Origin: Pseudoxanthomonas sp. JBR18
Lineage (GTDB): Bacteria > Pseudomonadota > Gammaproteobacteria > Xanthomonadales > Xanthomonadaceae
Reading direction: 5' to 3'
DNA: 64,000 bases
Assembly: GCF_028198165.1 (NCBI RefSeq)
Contig: NZ_CP116339.1
Location: forward strand, 3,107,001-3,171,000
Shown here: in pieces, positions 25,985 to 33,059 of the stretch
Layout: each line of letters starts with the position of its first letter
Numbering within the stretch: position 1 is the stretch's first letter
Translations under genes and position numbers: made by a program
Notes under the pieces: model-generated
The model's input: the letters and a program-made list of their open reading frames with translations, nothing else
What the model was told of the DNA's origin: nothing
The model's database searches: none

Positions 25985-26926
25985 TTACATCGCGACCCGG
26001 CGCGCCTGGACGAAGCGGCTGGCCCAGTAGCCGGACGTGAGGCTGTCCACGCGCACGTCCTTGCCGGCGCTGGGCGAGTGCAGGAAGCGGCCTTCGCCCA
26101 CGTAGATTCCGACGTGGTTGACGCGACCGCGACGGCCGAAGAACACCAGGTCGCCCTGGCGCAGCTCATCGCGGCTCTTGATCAGTTCGGCGTTGTCGTT
26201 GGCGGCCATGTCCCGCGAGACGCGCGGCAGATCGATGCCCAGCGCGGTGCGGAAGACATAGCTGACCAGACCGCTGCAATCCAGCCCACTGTCCGGATCG
26301 CTGCCACCCCAGCGGTACGGGGTACCCAGCAGCGTCAGTGCGCGCTGCAGGACGCTCTGGACCTTGCCCACTTCGCTGTCGTGGGCGGCAGCCGCGCCGG
26401 TCAGGTTGTAATTGCTGAGCAGTCGGCTCAGGTCGCCGGCCAGCATGGCCGAGCGGTCCATGACCGGGACGGTATCGGTCGCGGCCAGTCGCGGCAGCAG
26501 GGCGGTGAGCGTGGCGGCGGCGGCCTCGGTGGCCTTGTCGCGCAGACTCGGGCTGCTGACGGTGGCGGCGACCGCCGTCGGGGCAACCGCCGCCGCTGGC
26601 GCGCTTGCGGCGGCGGCGAGCGCGACCGCCGGTGCGGCGCCGGTCTGGATCGGCTGGCCGGCCGGGGTGGAGGCCCGGGCCGCATCCGACAACACGGTCG
26701 GCACGCCCGTCGCCACGGTGGTGGCCACCGGGCTGGTCAGGATCACGGAGGAGGAGGAATCGTTCGCCGTGGGTGCTTCGGCTGCGGCCTGCGGGGCAGG
26801 GGCGGCTTCCTGTGCCATCACCGATCCGGATGCGCCCAGCAGGGCCAGGATCAGGAGGGAAAGCGGACCTCGACGGAGTCGACGGGTGGTGAGCGGCAGG
26901 CCTGTCGGCAGGTCGTCGATCGTCAC
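25985..26926 (-). CDS. Exported NlpC/P60 cell-wall endopeptidase, copy 1
   Basis: 313 residues. N-terminal signal-like helix (LSLLILALLGASGSVMAQ) after a basic leader, about 150 residues of low-complexity Ala/Pro/Thr/Ser, then the NlpC/P60 domain: catalytic Cys in LDCSGLVSYVFR, His in VNHVGIYVG, GDLVFFGRRG between. It cuts stem peptides of peptidoglycan. The start is a GTG at 26926 without a good ribosome binding site, so it is uncertain. The leader carries a CRP-type site and a hairpin (see other entries). The paralogue upstream differs by having a lipobox. Confidence 0.88.
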   Translation of the reverse strand: MTIDDLPTGLPLTTRRLRRGPLSLLILALLGASGSVMAQEAAPAPQAAAEAPTANDSSSSVILTSPVATTVATGVPTVLSDAARASTPAGQPIQTGAAPAVALAAAASAPAAAVAPTAVAATVSSPSLRDKATEAAAATLTALLPRLAATDTVPVMDRSAMLAGDLSRLLSNYNLTGAAAAHDSEVGKVQSVLQRALTLLGTPYRWGGSDPDSGLDCSGLVSYVFRTALGIDLPRVSRDMAANDNAELIKSRDELRQGDLVFFGRRGRVNHVGIYVGEGRFLHSPSAGKDVRVDSLTSGYWASRFVQARRVAM

Positions 26927-26955
26927 GGGCAGGTGAAGGTTTCGCGGCGGAAACT

Positions 26956-26995
26956 GGAGTTTGCCGTTAGACCGGGGTGAAAATGTTCAAACTCC
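26956..26995 (-). promoter_or_regulatory. Possible leader hairpin upstream of NlpC/P60 copy 1
   Basis: GGAGTTTG (26956-26963) and CAAACTCC (26988-26995) can pair in the mRNA with a 24-base loop, ending about 30 bases before the GTG start. The 5' arm lies inside the 21 bp motif shared with 20410-20430. Confidence 0.35.
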
Positions 26996-27000
26996 GTTAT
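26980..27000 (-). repeat. 21 bp intergenic motif, copy 2
   Basis: On the minus strand reads ATAACGGAGTTTGAA followed by CATTTT; 20 of 21 bases agree with 20410-20430. It begins within a TATAAC -10-like element (27001-26996) and so covers the presumed transcription start of NlpC/P60 copy 1. Confidence 0.6.
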
Positions 27001-27018
27001 AAAAATGCGAATCTCTAA

Positions 27019-27032
27019 GTGATTTCTGTCAC
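27019..27032 (-). promoter_or_regulatory. CRP/Clp-type binding site upstream of NlpC/P60 copy 1
   Basis: GTGATTTCTGTCAC fits GTGA-N6-TCAC and is followed by ATTT, so one half (TCACATTT) matches the full CRP consensus. Its centre lies about 37-42 bases upstream of the start expected from the TATAAC at 27001-26996, the geometry of a class II activated promoter. In Xanthomonas the CRP homologue is Clp, which responds to c-di-GMP. Confidence 0.5.
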
Positions 27033-27049
27033 ATTTCTAGCTATCACGC

Positions 27050-27616
27050 CTAGTTAACAACGCGGCGCGCGCCGGTGTAGTGGTCGCGCCAGTAGGGTCC
27101 ATCGAGCATATCCAGGCGGACGGTGCCTCCGGTACTCGGGGCGTGCACGAACCGGCCTTCGCCCACATAGATGCCGACGTGGCTGACGTTTCCGCGACTG
27201 CCAAAGAAGACCAGGTCGGCAGGTGCCAGCCGGTCTTCGGCGATCTTGGGGCCCTGGACCTGGGCCAGCTCTCGGGACGTCCGCGGCAGGCGCAGGTCGA
27301 GCATCTGTCGGTAGACATAGTTCACCAGGCCGCTGCAGTCGAAGCCGGACTCGGGCGTGTTGCCCCCATAGCGATACGGGGTGCCGACCAGCCCCAGGGC
27401 GCGCATCAGGACGTTGTTGACCGCGGCCGGATCGTTGACCTTGACGGTGGGCCAGGACTTGCCCGACGTGGACGGAGGAGGCTGGCGGACAACGGCGCGG
27501 TTGCTGCCGCACCCGGCCAGCAGCACGGCCAGGGCGATGGCGCCGGCCAAGGCCAATGGCATGGCTGGCAAGCGCCGGGGCGAGCCGGGATAATGGGCGG
27601 TCTTCATCGCAGTCAT
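27050..27616 (-). CDS. NlpC/P60 endopeptidase lipoprotein, copy 2
   Basis: 188 residues from the ATG at 27616, which has GGAGG ten bases upstream. The signal peptide ends in the lipobox LLAGC, so it is an anchored lipoprotein similar to Spr/MepS. The NlpC/P60 domain has Cys in FDCSGLVNYVYR and His in VSHVGIYVG, with LVGTPYRYGGNTPESG in front. It lies directly upstream of the other NlpC/P60 gene in the same direction with the same final segment (YW..R...ARRV), so the two look like an ancient tandem duplication with different N-termini. Confidence 0.9.
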   Translation of the reverse strand: MTAMKTAHYPGSPRRLPAMPLALAGAIALAVLLAGCGSNRAVVRQPPPSTSGKSWPTVKVNDPAAVNNVLMRALGLVGTPYRYGGNTPESGFDCSGLVNYVYRQMLDLRLPRTSRELAQVQGPKIAEDRLAPADLVFFGSRGNVSHVGIYVGEGRFVHAPSTGGTVRLDMLDGPYWRDHYTGARRVVN

Positions 27617-27684
27617 GTTGACCGCGCCTCCTGCGGCACACAAGCCGCTCCCCGCCGCGATCGCGGCCCATCCAAGAGTTTTCA

Positions 27685-28164
27685 ATGAAAATCGCCAAAG
27701 ACAGCGTCGTGCGTTTCCACTACACCGTTTCCGAGGTTGGCTCCGAGCCGCTGGAAAGCTCCAAGGACCGCGAGCCGCTGGCGATCCTCATTGGCCACGG
27801 CAACATCATCCCGGGCCTGGAGAACGCGATGATGGACAAGGAAGCCGGCGAGAGTTTCGGCGTGGATGTCGCTGCGGCGGAGGCCTACGGCGAGAAGCGC
27901 GACGGCCTGAGCCAGCGCGTGCCCAAGAAGCACTTCGGCGGGCAGAAGCTCAGCGTCGGCCAGCAGGTGGTCCTGCAGACCAACTTCGGACCGCGCGCGG
28001 TCACCATCCAGAAGGTGGGCATGAGCGTGGTCGACGTCGACCTCAACCATCCGATGGCGGGCAAGGACCTGCACTTCGACGTGGAGGTGGTGGAAGTGCG
28101 TGAGGCCTCGCCCGAGGAGCTCGAGCACGGCCACGTCCACGGTGACGGTGGTCACCATCACTGA
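27685..28164 (+). CDS. slyD: FKBP-type peptidyl-prolyl isomerase SlyD
   Basis: 159 residues. FKBP domain split by the insert-in-flap chaperone domain (from about residue 70, SQRVPKKHFGGQKLSVGQQVV...), closed by the FKBP C-terminal strand LHFDVEVVEVREAS and a short histidine-rich tail (HGHVHGDGGHHH). The tail is a metal-binding region, shorter than the one in E. coli, which is needed there for nickel delivery to hydrogenase. Divergent from the NlpC/P60 lipoprotein gene. Confidence 0.95.
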   Translation: MKIAKDSVVRFHYTVSEVGSEPLESSKDREPLAILIGHGNIIPGLENAMMDKEAGESFGVDVAAAEAYGEKRDGLSQRVPKKHFGGQKLSVGQQVVLQTNFGPRAVTIQKVGMSVVDVDLNHPMAGKDLHFDVEVVEVREASPEELEHGHVHGDGGHHH

Positions 28165-28189
28165 TCTGCATCCCCGCGATGCACCTGGC

Positions 28190-28218
28190 GGCCCGCATCC
28201 TGCGGGCCGTCTTCGTTT
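28190..28218 (+). terminator. Terminator after slyD
   Basis: Perfect 8 bp stem GGCCCGCA (28190-28197) / TGCGGGCC (28201-28208), loop TCC, then GTCTTCGTTT. Its position argues that the next gene starts at 28230 and not at the ATG 28179 inside the slyD trailer. Confidence 0.7.
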
Positions 28219-28229
28219 GCGGGCTGCCC

Positions 28230-29501
28230 ATGACCGCGCGCGCTGACAACACACGTCTCGCAGCGCCGCTGACCGGGACTGCACGCGTGCCGGCGATGGA
28301 CGCGCTGCGCGGACTGGCCTTGCTGGGCATCTTGTTGATGAACCTGGAGGGGATGGCCGGGCCGCCCGCCACGATGGCCAGCGGCGTCGACCCGGCCTTG
28401 CGCGGGCTGGATCACTGGGTCGACGCGGCGATCTATGTCCTGGTGCAGGGCAAGTTCATCGCCTTGTTCTCGCTTTTGTTCGGCGCCGGGTTCGCGGTGA
28501 TGCAGGCGCGCGCCGAACGCGAGGGGTGGGCATTGGGACCGGTGTGGCTGCGTCGCTGCGCCGGGCTGCTGGGGATCGGATTGGCCCATGCGCTGCTGGT
28601 GTGGTCCGGCGACATCCTGGTGACCTATGCGCTCTGCGGGTTCGCCCTGCTGGCCTTCGGCGAAGTGCTGGGCGGGCTGCTGGCCTGGATCGGCGTGTTG
28701 CTGTTTCTTGCGCCGGCGGGCCTGTCTCTGGCGGTGGGCATGGCCCATCCGTGGCTATCGGGAGATCCGGCGTGGCAGCCGGCGGTGCAGGCCCAGGCCG
28801 CGCACGTGCAATCGCTCGCCGCCATGCAGGTCCGGGTCTATGGGCACGGTGGTTATCTGACTGCCGTCGCGCAGCGGTTACGAGACTTTGTCCAGACTCT
28901 GCAAGCCCTGCCGCTCAATGGCTTGCAGGTGTTCGGCCTGTTCCTGGTCGGGGCCTGGTTGCACAGGGTGGTAGCGCGACCGGCGGACTATCGCCGCGCC
29001 TTGGCCTGGATGCGTTACGGCGCGCTGCCGCTGGGGCTGGCGATGATGGGACTGTCGGTGATGCTCTCGCCATGGCTTGATCCGGGGCGCACCGATCCGG
29101 GCGTGTTCCTGGCCGCGGCGCTGGCGTCGGCGGCCGCGCTGCCCTGTTGCCTGGGCTATATCGGATGGTGCATGGCGGGGTTCGCCGTCCGCCCCACGCG
29201 CCTGGCGACATGGCTGGCTGCGGCGGGACGGCTAGCGCTGAGCAACTACCTGCTGCAGTCGTTGGTGTGCACCTGGGTGTTCTACGGGGCGGGCCTGGGG
29301 ATGTTCGGCCTGGCGCGTCGATGGCAGCTTCCGTTTGCCGTGGCCCTGTTTGGCATGCAACTGCTGGCGAGCCGCTGGTGGGCGCGACGTGGTTGGCCGG
29401 GGCCCGCGGAATGGCTCCTGCGCCGGATCACCTACGGAGCCGCCGGGCTGCGTCAGGCCGGCTGGCCGGCACGCCGGCCTGACGCGCGGAAGACGCCTTG
29501 A
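28230..29501 (+). CDS. DUF418-family membrane protein
   Basis: 423 residues, about ten membrane helices. It begins after a short soluble stretch with the family pattern RVPAMDALRGLALLGILLMNLEGM, then VQGKFIALFSLLFGAGFAVM, and ends with the DUF418 block (RLALSNYLLQSLVCTWVFYGAGLGMFG ... GPAEWLLRRITYG). These proteins resemble acyltransferase-like membrane proteins; the molecular role is unknown. An earlier ATG at 28179 is unlikely because a terminator lies after it. Confidence 0.85.
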   Translation: MTARADNTRLAAPLTGTARVPAMDALRGLALLGILLMNLEGMAGPPATMASGVDPALRGLDHWVDAAIYVLVQGKFIALFSLLFGAGFAVMQARAEREGWALGPVWLRRCAGLLGIGLAHALLVWSGDILVTYALCGFALLAFGEVLGGLLAWIGVLLFLAPAGLSLAVGMAHPWLSGDPAWQPAVQAQAAHVQSLAAMQVRVYGHGGYLTAVAQRLRDFVQTLQALPLNGLQVFGLFLVGAWLHRVVARPADYRRALAWMRYGALPLGLAMMGLSVMLSPWLDPGRTDPGVFLAAALASAAALPCCLGYIGWCMAGFAVRPTRLATWLAAAGRLALSNYLLQSLVCTWVFYGAGLGMFGLARRWQLPFAVALFGMQLLASRWWARRGWPGPAEWLLRRITYGAAGLRQAGWPARRPDARKTP

Positions 29502-29577
29502 CGCGTCTTGCGGGAGAATCGACCGGCACCGGCGCGATGGCGCGGTGCGTCTTTTCCCTGCATTGGAGCGGTTCGGC

Positions 29578-30939
29578 ATGACGCAAGACGACACCTATGA
29601 CCTGATCGTGATCGGAGGTGGCTCTGGCGGGCTGGCCGGTGCCTTCCGTGCCGCCGAATACGGCGCCAGCGTGGCGATTCTGGAGCCAGGCGAACTGGGG
29701 GGGACCTGCGTCAATGTCGGCTGTGTGCCGAAGAAGGCCATGTGGTTGGCCGCGGAAATTGGCCGGCACATCGAGAAGGCCGCCACCCTTGGATTCAAGG
29801 TCCAGTCCGAAGCCCTCGACTGGCAGGAATTCATCGTCCATCGCCAGCGCTATATCGCCGGCATCCACGACAGCTATCGCCGGCGACTGGAGAAGTCCGG
29901 GATCATGCGCATCCCCACGCGGGGCACGCTGGTGCCCGGTGGGGTGCACTGCGAGGACGGGCTGGACCTCAAGGGACGCCACGTATTGATTGCGACCGGC
30001 GGGCGTCCGCACCGGCCTGCCATTCCTGGCGCGGAGCTGGGGATCGACTCCGATGGCTTCTTCAACCTGTGCGCGGCGCCAGAGCGCGTTGCGATCATCG
30101 GCGGTGGCTATGTCGCGGTGGAACTGGCCGGCGTGCTGCAGGCGCTGGGCAGTCAGGTGGAACTCTTCGTACGCGGGCCGTGCCTGCTGCAGAGCTTCGA
30201 GCGTGCTTTGAGCCTGCAGCTTGCCGAGAACCTGCGCCAGAGCGGCATCCGCCTGTTCTTCGAGACCGAGGTGACTGCGCTGGAGCGTGCGGGTGGCGAT
30301 GCGGTCGATGTGATGACTGGCACTGGCCGGATGCCGGCGCCATATGACTGCGTCATCTTCGCGACCGGGCGGACGCCCAACACGGCGGGGCTGGGCCTGG
30401 AGCGGGTCGGGGTGCGCACCGGACCGACGGGGCATGTGGAGGTCGATGCGCGCCAGGACACCAGTGTTCAGGATATTCATGCCATCGGGGATGTCACCGC
30501 GCTGGGCGTGGACCTGACGCCGGTGGCGATCGCCGCCGCGCGCCGGCTGATGGATCGGCTCTTCGGCGGGCAGCCCGAAGCCCGGTTGGACTACGCCAAC
30601 GTACCCAGCGTGGTGTTCTCGCATCCGCCGATGGGCAGTGTCGGTCTCAGTGAAAAGGAAGCCAGGGCCGAGCACGGCGACGATGCGGTGCAGGTGTTTT
30701 CCACGACCTTCCGGCCGATGCTCTCGGCCCTGGCCGACGAGTCTCAGCACAGCCTGTTCAAGCTGGTCTGTGTGGGGCCGGAGCGGCGCGTGGTCGGTGT
30801 GCACCTGATGGGGGAGAGCGCCGACGAGATCCTGCAGGGTTTCGCCGTGGCGGTGAAATTGGGAGCCACCCTGGACGACCTGCACGACACGGTGGCCATC
30901 CATCCGACCAGCGCCGAGGAGATCGTGCTGCTGCGCTAG
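29578..30939 (+). CDS. gor: Glutathione-disulfide reductase-like flavoprotein
   Basis: 453 residues, aligning throughout with E. coli glutathione reductase (450). FAD-binding GGGSGGLA, redox disulfide Cys44/Cys49 in GGTCVNVGCVPKK, NAD(P)-binding GGGYVAVELAGVLQALG, second FAD motif ATGRTPNTAGL and HAIGDVT, and His442/Glu447 of the partner active site (AIHPTSAEE). Odd: of the two arginines that in E. coli bind the NADPH phosphate (R198, R204) the first is kept (Arg199) but the second is Gln205 (LLQSF). Coenzyme preference may therefore be relaxed. Convergent with the LysR gene. Confidence 0.88.
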   Translation: MTQDDTYDLIVIGGGSGGLAGAFRAAEYGASVAILEPGELGGTCVNVGCVPKKAMWLAAEIGRHIEKAATLGFKVQSEALDWQEFIVHRQRYIAGIHDSYRRRLEKSGIMRIPTRGTLVPGGVHCEDGLDLKGRHVLIATGGRPHRPAIPGAELGIDSDGFFNLCAAPERVAIIGGGYVAVELAGVLQALGSQVELFVRGPCLLQSFERALSLQLAENLRQSGIRLFFETEVTALERAGGDAVDVMTGTGRMPAPYDCVIFATGRTPNTAGLGLERVGVRTGPTGHVEVDARQDTSVQDIHAIGDVTALGVDLTPVAIAAARRLMDRLFGGQPEARLDYANVPSVVFSHPPMGSVGLSEKEARAEHGDDAVQVFSTTFRPMLSALADESQHSLFKLVCVGPERRVVGVHLMGESADEILQGFAVAVKLGATLDDLHDTVAIHPTSAEEIVLLR

Positions 30940-30951
30940 GCTGCCGCCGCG

Positions 30952-31821
30952 CTACGTTTCGGGGCGCTGCGCCAGCAGCCATCTTCTGAATGCCGACATC
31001 GCCGGGGTGACCGGACGGCTCTTCAGCATCGCCAGCCAGTACGCGCCGGCGCTGACGCCGACGGGAAACGGCTGGACCAGGTGCCCGCTTTCGATCTCAC
31101 GCGCGAACATGCCGGGCGGCACCAGCGCAACGCCATGTCCGTCGATAGCGGCCAGCGCCATCAGCGTCGACGCGTCGAAGACGGGGCCGCGCGGCGAGGC
31201 CGGGGCGCAACCGGCGGCCTGGAACCAGGCCGGCCAGTCCTGCGGCCGGTAGGAACGCAGCAGCGGCACGTCCTTCAGGTCCGCAGGTGTCCTCAACCGC
31301 GCCGCCATCGTGGGTGAGCACACTGGCGAAAGCGGCGCGTCGAGCAGGTGCTCGGCGTGCAGCCCATGCCAGGCGCCGTCGCCGAAGCGGATCGCGAAGT
31401 CCAAGCTTTCGCCCGCCACGTCCACGCGGTTGTTGTTGGTGAGCAGACGCAGGTCGATCAACGGATGCTGCGCTTCGAAATCGCGCAGGCGCGGCAACAG
31501 CCATCCCATCGCGAAGGTGCCCACCACGCTGACGGTCAGCACCTCGCGCCGGTGCCCGTGCTCGAACTGTTCCAGCAGTCGGCCCAGGCGCGCGAAGGTG
31601 TCGTTCAACGTCGGCACCAGCGCCAGGCCTTCGTCGGTGATGACCAGGCCCTTGGAGGTGCGCCGGAACAGGCGCACGCCGAGTCGGTCTTCGAGCGACT
31701 TGACCTGGTGGCTGATGGCTGCGGGCGTGACCGAGAGTTCGTCGGCGGCCAGGGTGAAGGACAGATGCCGCGCCGCGCTTTCGAAGGCCTTCAACGCGTT
31801 CAAGGACACCGCCGGGCCCAT
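30952..31821 (-). CDS. LysR-family transcriptional regulator (GcvA-like)
   Basis: 289 residues from the ATG at 31821. N-terminal winged helix-turn-helix SLNALKAFESAARHLSFTLAADELSVTPAAISHQVKSLEDRLGVRLFRR, followed by the periplasmic-binding-protein-like effector domain. The wording of the helix-turn-helix is closest to the GcvA branch. A longer reading from TTG 31851 would overlap the T-N11-A box and is rejected. Divergent from the esterase gene, which it probably controls together with itself. Confidence 0.9.
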   Translation of the reverse strand: MGPAVSLNALKAFESAARHLSFTLAADELSVTPAAISHQVKSLEDRLGVRLFRRTSKGLVITDEGLALVPTLNDTFARLGRLLEQFEHGHRREVLTVSVVGTFAMGWLLPRLRDFEAQHPLIDLRLLTNNNRVDVAGESLDFAIRFGDGAWHGLHAEHLLDAPLSPVCSPTMAARLRTPADLKDVPLLRSYRPQDWPAWFQAAGCAPASPRGPVFDASTLMALAAIDGHGVALVPPGMFAREIESGHLVQPFPVGVSAGAYWLAMLKSRPVTPAMSAFRRWLLAQRPET

Positions 31822-31837
31822 CGGGACATGAGATCTT

Positions 31838-31852
31838 CTTGAAGCTGCCAAG
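31838..31852. promoter_or_regulatory. LysR-type T-N11-A box
   Basis: CTTG-N7-CAAG (31838-31852), an exact inverted repeat with T and A eleven bases apart, in the 109 bases between the LysR and esterase starts. This is the usual kind of site bound by LysR regulators in a divergent promoter. Confidence 0.45.
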
Positions 31853-31930
31853 AGATAACATCCTTTGCGCGCGTACGGGGCGGATCAGACTATAGCGCCG
31901 ACTTTTTTCTCATTCGGAAGGCGTCGGAAC

Positions 31931-32917
31931 ATGCATCGGATTGTGTATGGCGTTGTATGCGCAGCGGTTGTCTTTGGCTTGTCCGGCCGTGCGGCGTTGG
32001 CCGCGCCGCCCGATCCCTCCCCGAAAGAAGTCGCACGTGTCGAGGGATGGCAGGCGCCCGCGGGCACGACGCAGCTGCCCATCTGGCCGCATGCCGCGCC
32101 GGATCCGGAAGAGACCACGCGCAAGCCCGAGCGCGTGCTGACACGGGCCACGCCGGGCGCGCTCTCGGGGACCGTCTCGCAGGGCGTTTACGATGTCAGC
32201 GTCCCCACCATGACGGTCTACCCGCCGAAAGGGCGCAACACCGGCGCGGCCGTGGTGGTCTTTCCCGGCGGGGGATTCGTGATGCTGGCCATCACCCTGG
32301 AAGGCACCGAGATCTGCGACTGGATCACCTCCCGCGGCATGACCTGCATCCTGTCCAAGTACCGGGTCCCCGGTGGCAACCACCACTACGACAAGGACTG
32401 CAACTGCGCGCTCACGCCCAAGACGCCGTTCGCCCTGCAGGACGCACAGCGCACCATCCGCCTGGTGCGCGCACATGCGGCGCAGTGGCACGTCGATCCG
32501 GACAAGGTCGGCGTGATGGGCTTCTCGGCCGGCGGCTACCTGGTGGCGCAGACCAGCAATGTCTTCACGCCGAGCTATGCGGCCGTGGATGCGGCCGACA
32601 GGCTCAGCAGCCGTCCCGATTTTGCGATCGCGGCGTATCCGGGGCATCTGTGCCGCGACGGCAGGTTCGCGCCTGGCTTCAAGGTCACCGCGCGCACCAC
32701 GCCGACCTTCCTGGTGCAGGACTGGGATGATCCGGTCGATGACATCTGCAACAGCACCCTCTATGCACGCGCGCTGGATCAGGCCGGCGTGCCCGCCGAA
32801 GTCCACCTGTTCGCCAAGGGCGGCCATGCCTTTGGCCTGCGTCCCTCCGGACATCCGGTCGTGCAGATGTGGCCGCGGCTGGTGGAGCACTGGCTGAAGG
32901 AGATCGGGATCCTGTGA
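31931..32917 (+). CDS. Exported alpha/beta hydrolase (BD-FAE / acetyl-esterase-like)
   Basis: 328 residues with a signal peptide (MHRIVYGVVCAAVVFGLSGRAALA). Oxyanion-type loop FPGGGF, nucleophile in GFSAGGY, acid near DWDDPVDD and His in GGHAFGL, followed by HWLKEIGIL. This is the layout of the small esterases (acetylxylan, feruloyl or pectin acetyl esterase-like) often found in plant-polymer users. Three cysteines around CNCALTPKT may form a disulfide. The carbohydrate role is an inference; no other polysaccharide genes are adjacent except the LysR regulator. Confidence 0.85.
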   Translation: MHRIVYGVVCAAVVFGLSGRAALAAPPDPSPKEVARVEGWQAPAGTTQLPIWPHAAPDPEETTRKPERVLTRATPGALSGTVSQGVYDVSVPTMTVYPPKGRNTGAAVVVFPGGGFVMLAITLEGTEICDWITSRGMTCILSKYRVPGGNHHYDKDCNCALTPKTPFALQDAQRTIRLVRAHAAQWHVDPDKVGVMGFSAGGYLVAQTSNVFTPSYAAVDAADRLSSRPDFAIAAYPGHLCRDGRFAPGFKVTARTTPTFLVQDWDDPVDDICNSTLYARALDQAGVPAEVHLFAKGGHAFGLRPSGHPVVQMWPRLVEHWLKEIGIL

Positions 32918-33005
32918 GCGCAAGGCGGGACGCCTGGCTCGGCAATCAGGAAGCCGTCCTTCCCAGCTTCACGGAAACGACCACAGGAAATCTTGTCCGT
33001 GACTT

Positions 33006-33045
33006 CAACGACACAGGGCCGCATCGCTGCGGCCCTGTGTCGTTG
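33006..33045. terminator. Bidirectional terminator between esterase and emrB
   Basis: Exact 18 bp stem beginning CAACGACACAGGG (33006) and ending CCCTGTGTCGTTG (33045), tetraloop TCGC. No long T run on either side, but its length and place between convergent genes make termination likely. Confidence 0.75.
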
Positions 33046-33059
33046 GTGCTTGCGCGTGC

